Positions 59,503 to 64,000 of a stretch of 64,000 bases of DNA are shown here, one piece after another; the stretch's first letter is position 1; each line of letters begins with the position of its first letter. This DNA is from Kosakonia quasisacchari. GTDB taxonomy: Bacteria; Pseudomonadota; Gammaproteobacteria; Enterobacterales; Enterobacteriaceae. The position numbers and the translations under genes are program-made. The DNA lies in contig NZ_SJOP01000002.1 in the NCBI RefSeq assembly GCF_004331415.1, forward strand, positions 62,001 to 126,000. Reading direction: 5' to 3'. A model generated the notes under the pieces. That model ran no database searches. It was not told where the DNA came from and saw nothing but the letters and a program-made list of their open reading frames with translations.

Positions 59503-60942
59503 TTATCCAAGCCACGCCGCAGCAATAACGCTTGAGCACAGCGACATCACAATCAGAATCACTAGCACCAGTTTCATCGCGTACGGCAGCGGCGCTGCCT
59601 GCGCCACTTCCTCGCTCGGCTCACCTGGCACCACGCGCCCAAACCAGTAAATAAACCAGCCAAAGCTGGCGACAGATTCCACCAGCGCCAGAATCATCAC
59701 CGCCAACAAAATCGGGTTGTCATTCGACAGGGCAAACCCGGCGGCGAAGAGGGGAAATTTACTGAAGAAACCGTTAAATGGCGGCACGCCGGTGATCGCC
59801 AACGCGGCAACGCAAAAGCCAATGCCCGCCAGCGGCAATGTCTTCATCACCCCGCGCAAGCGTGGCAACAGACGTGTACCGCAGCTGTAACTCAGTGCGC
59901 CCGCCACCAGGAAAAACAGGCTCTTGGCAAAGGCGTGGTTGAAGATGTAAACAATGCCAGCGGTGAAGGCCAGCGGTGAACCGAAGGTTGAGAGCGACAG
60001 GGCAAGGAAGATCCATGCCAGTTGCGAGATGGTCGACCAGGCCAGCAGCCGTTTCATATCTTTTTGCGGCAGGTACATCAAAAAGCCGTACACCAGCGTT
60101 AACGTCGCCATGCCCACGCCAATCCAACTGATGATGTGAGGAATGTGTCCGCCTTCGGCGATCGCGCGGGCAAAAATGTAGACCCCCACTTTCACCATTG
60201 ACGCGGCGTGTAAGTAAGCACTCACCGGGGTTGGGGCTTCCATCGCATCCGGCAGCCAGGCTTGCAACGGCAACTGGGCGGATTTGCCCCACGCGGCAAA
60301 CAGAATGCCGCCATAAACCAGATACGCCGCCGGGCCTTGTAGCTGACTGATGGCGCTCAGCGCAAAAGTATGGGTATGCAAAAACAGCGTGGCCGCCGCC
60401 AGATACAGGCCAAGCGAACCGACGTGGGTGATAAGTAGCGCTTTCATCGCCGCGCGCTGGGATTTTTCGCTCTGGTAATAGCTAATCAGTGCCCAGGAAC
60501 AGCCGCCGGTGATCTCGAAAAACAGCAGTTGCCCGAGCAGCGTGGAGGAGAGCACTAAACCGGACATCGCACCGATAAACACCAGCAGAAACGCGTAATA
60601 ACGGTTGCTGCCGTCATGCGGATGCTCGCGGTTGTCGCGCGTCAGGTAACCGGTCGAATAGAGCGCCACCAGCAGGCCAAGAAACACCACCGCAAACAGG
60701 ATCAGGGTGCTGATGCGGTCGACTAACAGACCAAACAGCACCACCTGACCCGCCGCCAGCAGCGGCATGTCCGCAGTTTCACTGCCTGCCTGGTAAAAGC
60801 GCCAGGCCAGCAACACGGTGGCAAGCGTTGCCAGAAGCGCGAAGAGCGTGGCAAGCTGCGGCGCGGTTTTCCGTGGGCAAAGCGAGACGACCAGCGCGCC
60901 GATAAAGGGCAGCAGCAGTGTCGTCAGAGCAAGAGTTTCCAT
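59503..60942 (-). CDS. hyfD: HyfD, antiporter-like membrane subunit
   Basis: A 479-residue NuoL/M/N-type subunit, equal to E. coli HyfD. The ion-path stretch SAQLPLQAWLPDAMEAPTPV and FNHAFAKSLFFL are visible. It is one of three antiporter-like subunits in the operon (HyfB, HyfD, HyfF). Confidence 0.93.
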   Translation of the reverse strand: METLALTTLLLPFIGALVVSLCPRKTAPQLATLFALLATLATVLLAWRFYQAGSETADMPLLAAGQVVLFGLLVDRISTLILFAVVFLGLLVALYSTGYLTRDNREHPHDGSNRYYAFLLVFIGAMSGLVLSSTLLGQLLFFEITGGCSWALISYYQSEKSQRAAMKALLITHVGSLGLYLAAATLFLHTHTFALSAISQLQGPAAYLVYGGILFAAWGKSAQLPLQAWLPDAMEAPTPVSAYLHAASMVKVGVYIFARAIAEGGHIPHIISWIGVGMATLTLVYGFLMYLPQKDMKRLLAWSTISQLAWIFLALSLSTFGSPLAFTAGIVYIFNHAFAKSLFFLVAGALSYSCGTRLLPRLRGVMKTLPLAGIGFCVAALAITGVPPFNGFFSKFPLFAAGFALSNDNPILLAVMILALVESVASFGWFIYWFGRVVPGEPSEEVAQAAPLPYAMKLVLVILIVMSLCSSVIAAAWLG

Positions 60943-60958
60943 TATTTTTCCGCGCTCC

Positions 60959-61906
60959 TTACAAACCGGTTAGCCAGAGGACATAGGACAGCGCAGCCAG
61001 ACTGAAGCCGAGCCAGGTCAGGCGGTGCGTCAGCAAAAAGCGCCCGCGCGCCAGCGAGTTTTCCACCACCGACGCCAGCACAAACACCACCAACAGTTTT
61101 AGTAGCGTCATCACCAGTGACAGCGCCATTGCGCCCACACTGAGCGTGACGGCGTTGCCGAAGGGGAAAAACAGCGCGAGGAACAGCGAGGCCATCACCA
61201 CCTGCTTCAGACCGACGCCCCATTTCACCAGCGCCAGACCCGCGCCGGAGTATTCGGTCAGCGGACCTTCCTGCAGCTCCTGCTCCGCTTCTGCTACGTC
61301 GAACGGGATTTTGCCCATCTCAATAAAACAGGCGAACCCGCAAGCCAGCATTGCCAGTAGCGTGGCGACTGGTGACATCCAGCCCGCCGCCAGTGTGTTG
61401 CTGATGGCGCTGATTTGGGTGGAACCCGCCAGTAACGCCAGCACCAGCAGCGAAAGGATTAGCATCGGTTCAACCAGAATCCCCAGCGTCAGCTCGCGGC
61501 TGGCACCGAGACCAGAGAAGGGGCTGCCGGTATCCAGCCCGGAGAGGGCAAAGAAGAAGCGGAACAGGGCAAAGAGGTAAATCAGGGTGATTAAATCGCC
61601 CGCCCCGGCAAACGGCGCGGTGCGGATAAACAGCGGCAGCGTCATCGCCACCAGCAGCATGCTGCTGAGCAACACCCATGGCATGGCGCGGAACATCAAG
61701 CCAGACGAAGCTGGTGCAACGGCCTGGCGTTTCAGCAGCTTTTGTAAATCGCGATAATCCTGCCAGATCCCCGGCCCTTTTCGGGAGTGCATGCGGGCAC
61801 GGATTTGCCGGGAAACGCCGGTAAACAGCGGCGTCAGCGCCAGCAATAGGGCTGCCTGGCAGAGGGCAAATACCCCAAGTGACCACGCAGAAGTCTGTTC
61901 TAACAT
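60959..61906 (-). CDS. hyfC: HyfC, NuoH/HycD-like membrane subunit
   Basis: A 315-residue membrane anchor with about eight helices, related to HycD and NuoH. The loops KGPGIWQDYRDLQKLLKR and IPFDVAEAEQELQEGP are the family marks facing the peripheral arm, where HyfI and HyfG dock. Confidence 0.94.
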   Translation of the reverse strand: MLEQTSAWSLGVFALCQAALLLALTPLFTGVSRQIRARMHSRKGPGIWQDYRDLQKLLKRQAVAPASSGLMFRAMPWVLLSSMLLVAMTLPLFIRTAPFAGAGDLITLIYLFALFRFFFALSGLDTGSPFSGLGASRELTLGILVEPMLILSLLVLALLAGSTQISAISNTLAAGWMSPVATLLAMLACGFACFIEMGKIPFDVAEAEQELQEGPLTEYSGAGLALVKWGVGLKQVVMASLFLALFFPFGNAVTLSVGAMALSLVMTLLKLLVVFVLASVVENSLARGRFLLTHRLTWLGFSLAALSYVLWLTGL

Positions 61907-61919
61907 TGTTGTCTCCTCC

Positions 61920-63941
61920 TCACAGCGCGATCGTCAGCAGCAGGATCACCAGCGCGGCAATCACATACAGGCAGTAGAGCCGGAAATCGCCGCTTTGCAG
62001 GTACTGCACCACGCGAGCCACGCGCTGCGTCGCGCTGACCAGCGGGCGAATGATTTTGTCGTCCCAGAACGGCTCCGTGCGCATTGCCGCCTGCGTAATA
62101 CCGCCGAGGCTGCGCTGTAAAGGTTGTGCTGGATCGAGCTGTTTACGCAGCTGGTAAAGCGGACCGAACATCACGTGCAATGGCTGAGTAAAACTGCCTG
62201 CGGAAGGCGCCATGCCTTTTTCCCACGCGTAGCCGCAGGCCCAGGCATCGCCGCTGCGACGAAACGCACCGCGCGTCTGGCGGTTGAGAAACCACAGCAT
62301 GCCGGGCAGCAAGGGCAAAAGCAGTAACAGCAGGAACACGGTGGAAGGCGTCAGCATCGCTTGCTGCGCATCACCAGGGATAAGCGTTGCGCCTTCGGCG
62401 GCGGCAAGTGCGGTGGGCGGTGTTAAGCTCAGCGCAATATGCATCAATTGTGGGGCAACCCAGCTTGCGCCTACGCCGAGCGCCACGCACAGCAATGCCA
62501 GCACGGACATGGCGGCAACCATCGGCCACGGCACTTCGCGCGCCTGGTCGGCTTTTTCACTGCGGGCATTGCCGCAAAAACTGACGCCGTAAACTTTCAC
62601 AAAACACATTGCCGCCAGCGCGCCGGTGATCGCCAGCATCACAATGGCAATGGGGCCAGCGAGGCGCGGGATGATCGCGTCGATACGGGTCAGGGAGAAC
62701 AACGACTGATAGGTGTACCACTCGCTGATAAAGCCGTTCAGTGGCGGCATCGCGGAAATGGCGAGGCAACCCACCAGAAACGCGCCTGCTGTCCACGGCA
62801 TCCGTTTGCCGAGCGCGCCCATTTGTTCCATATCGCGGGTATGCAGACGAAAGATGATCGCGCCTGCGCCCAGAAACAGCAGGCCTTTAAACAGCGCGTG
62901 GTTAAGCAGATGGAACAGCGCGCCGAGCAGGCCGACAGCGGCAATCACCGGTTGATGTAAGGCGATGCCCGCCATGCCAACACCGACGCCCAGCAAAATG
63001 ATGCCGATGTTCTCGACGGTATGCCATGCCAACAGGCGTTTGATGTCGTGCTCTGCCAGCGCGTACAGCACGCCAAGCACCGATGAAACCGCGCCAAAAG
63101 CCAGCACCACTACGCCCCACCACAATGGAATCCCGCTGTGACCGAGCAGGTCGATACCGACTTTGATAATGCCGAAGATACCGATTTTCACCATCACGCC
63201 GGACATCAGCGCCGAGGCGTGCGACGGTGCAGCCGGGTGGGCGCGCGGTAGCCAGCTGTGCAGCGGCAACATCCCGGCTTTGGCACCAAAGCCGAAGAAG
63301 GCCAGCAGGAAGACCGCCGACGCGGTGCCTGGATCAAGCGTGAGTGTGCGGAAGCTGGCGAAATCGAGGCTGCCGCTCTGCCGCCACATCAGGAAGAAGG
63401 CGATCATAATCAGTACCGACCCGGCATGGGCGATAAAGAAGTAGAGCATCCCGGCGCGGATCGACTCTTCATCCTGGTCAGTGATAACCAAAAACCACGA
63501 GGCGAGGGACATCATTTCAAACAGCACGATGAACCAGAACGCGTTATCCATCACCACCAGGCCAACCATCGAGGCGATAAACAGGTTCATAAAGAAGCCC
63601 ATTGCCCCGGCGCCTTTGCCGATGTATTCCCGCACATACGCCAGCGAATAGAGCCCACACAGCGTTACCAGCAGTGAGATAACCAGCACCATAAAGGCAC
63701 TCAGGTTATCCATACGCACCACGAAATGGGCGAAATCAAAAGGACCGATGGCTTGAAAATTCAGCGGCACACCGCCGTGCAATGCGCTCAGGGCGCTGGC
63801 GATCCCCAGCACGCCGCCGAGCATGGCGGCGATCCCGGCGACGTTGATCGCCAGTTCCTGCCTGCGGGCAAGCAGCAATGAAAAGACGCCTCCGGCGACG
63901 TACACCACGATTGACCACATCAATAATTGCAGGGCATCCAT
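61920..63941 (-). CDS. hyfB: HyfB, antiporter-like membrane subunit
   Basis: A 673-residue NuoL/HycC-type subunit (E. coli 672) with about 16 helices. The ion-path stretch GMLPLHSWLPRAHPAAPSHA and LNHALFKGLLFLG are intact. Its ATG overlaps the hyfA stop (TAATG), so the two are translationally coupled. Confidence 0.94.
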   Translation of the reverse strand: MDALQLLMWSIVVYVAGGVFSLLLARRQELAINVAGIAAMLGGVLGIASALSALHGGVPLNFQAIGPFDFAHFVVRMDNLSAFMVLVISLLVTLCGLYSLAYVREYIGKGAGAMGFFMNLFIASMVGLVVMDNAFWFIVLFEMMSLASWFLVITDQDEESIRAGMLYFFIAHAGSVLIMIAFFLMWRQSGSLDFASFRTLTLDPGTASAVFLLAFFGFGAKAGMLPLHSWLPRAHPAAPSHASALMSGVMVKIGIFGIIKVGIDLLGHSGIPLWWGVVVLAFGAVSSVLGVLYALAEHDIKRLLAWHTVENIGIILLGVGVGMAGIALHQPVIAAVGLLGALFHLLNHALFKGLLFLGAGAIIFRLHTRDMEQMGALGKRMPWTAGAFLVGCLAISAMPPLNGFISEWYTYQSLFSLTRIDAIIPRLAGPIAIVMLAITGALAAMCFVKVYGVSFCGNARSEKADQAREVPWPMVAAMSVLALLCVALGVGASWVAPQLMHIALSLTPPTALAAAEGATLIPGDAQQAMLTPSTVFLLLLLLPLLPGMLWFLNRQTRGAFRRSGDAWACGYAWEKGMAPSAGSFTQPLHVMFGPLYQLRKQLDPAQPLQRSLGGITQAAMRTEPFWDDKIIRPLVSATQRVARVVQYLQSGDFRLYCLYVIAALVILLLTIAL

Positions 63942-64000
63942 TAGCGTTGCTCCGGCGTAGAGGAAAGAGGAGGGAAGGTCACATCGGTTGAACTTAGCGC
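63941..64000 (-). CDS. hyfA: HyfA, ferredoxin subunit (C-terminal 19 residues only)
   Basis: The last 19 codons of a gene that continues past the window edge, reading ALSSTDVTFPPLSSTPEQR and ending in TAA. No cluster motif is in this part. The name rests on its coupling to hyfB and on the fixed hyfABCDEFGHIJR order. Confidence 0.7.
   Translation of the reverse strand, partial: ALSSTDVTFPPLSSTPEQR

Overview
The window is chromosomal DNA from a motile, enteric gamma-proteobacterium (Enterobacteriaceae). Gene order and protein sequence follow the Escherichia coli K-12 arc from yfhM-pbpC-ndk through der, guaBA, ppx-ppk, purMN, upp-uraA and hda to the hyf hydrogenase operon. Family-level placement is firm. 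A relative of Kosakonia, Phytobacter or Enterobacter is only a guess from the flagellar (sigma-28) chemoreceptor genes combined with an aglAB pair, a protealysin gene and a complete hyf operon.

Layout. 1-2.4 kb: minus-strand alpha-glucoside PTS permease and 6-phospho-alpha-glucosidase (aglA-aglB, the latter cut by the window edge). 2.7-10 kb: yfhM (bacterial alpha-2-macroglobulin) and pbpC (PBP1C), a periplasmic pair. 10.1-19.5 kb: housekeeping block ndk, rlmN, rodZ, ispG, hisS, yfgM, bamB, der, yfgJ. 19.5-20.8 kb: a protealysin-like M4 protease with its overlapping emfourin-type inhibitor, sitting between yfgJ and xseA where Salmonella carries the CS54 island. 20.9-25.6 kb: xseA and the divergent guaBA operon.

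25.6-36.1 kb is the variable part. In E. coli K-12 this interval between guaA and yfgG carries yfgH and yfgI. Here it holds an AT-rich stretch with decayed gene fragments, two chemoreceptor genes (the first with a consensus-perfect sigma-28 promoter), a stand-alone RibD/DHFR-fold reductase, a SUKH (SMI1/KNR4) protein, a small unknown protein and a 1019-residue membrane-anchored NACHT NTPase. The NACHT protein is the best candidate for an undescribed system, possibly antiviral, but nothing in the sequence proves that.

36.2-50.7 kb: yfgG, yfgF (c-di-GMP phosphodiesterase with an ideally placed FNR box), ppx-ppk (polyphosphate), purM-purN with a PurR box, upp-uraA (uracil uptake and salvage), hda (CTG start), the arsC-like yfgD, bepA and perM. 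50.7-64 kb: minus-strand formate module: a formate channel gene that reads as FocA-like, the sigma-54 activator hyfR, and hyfA (partial) through hyfJ, encoding the formate hydrogenlyase-2 complex and its maturation factor. The operon looks intact, so formate import or export, hydrogenase-4 and its regulator would work as one anaerobic unit.

No tRNA or rRNA genes, insertion sequences, integrases or CRISPR arrays were seen. Comparisons with E. coli proteins are from memory, not from a search.
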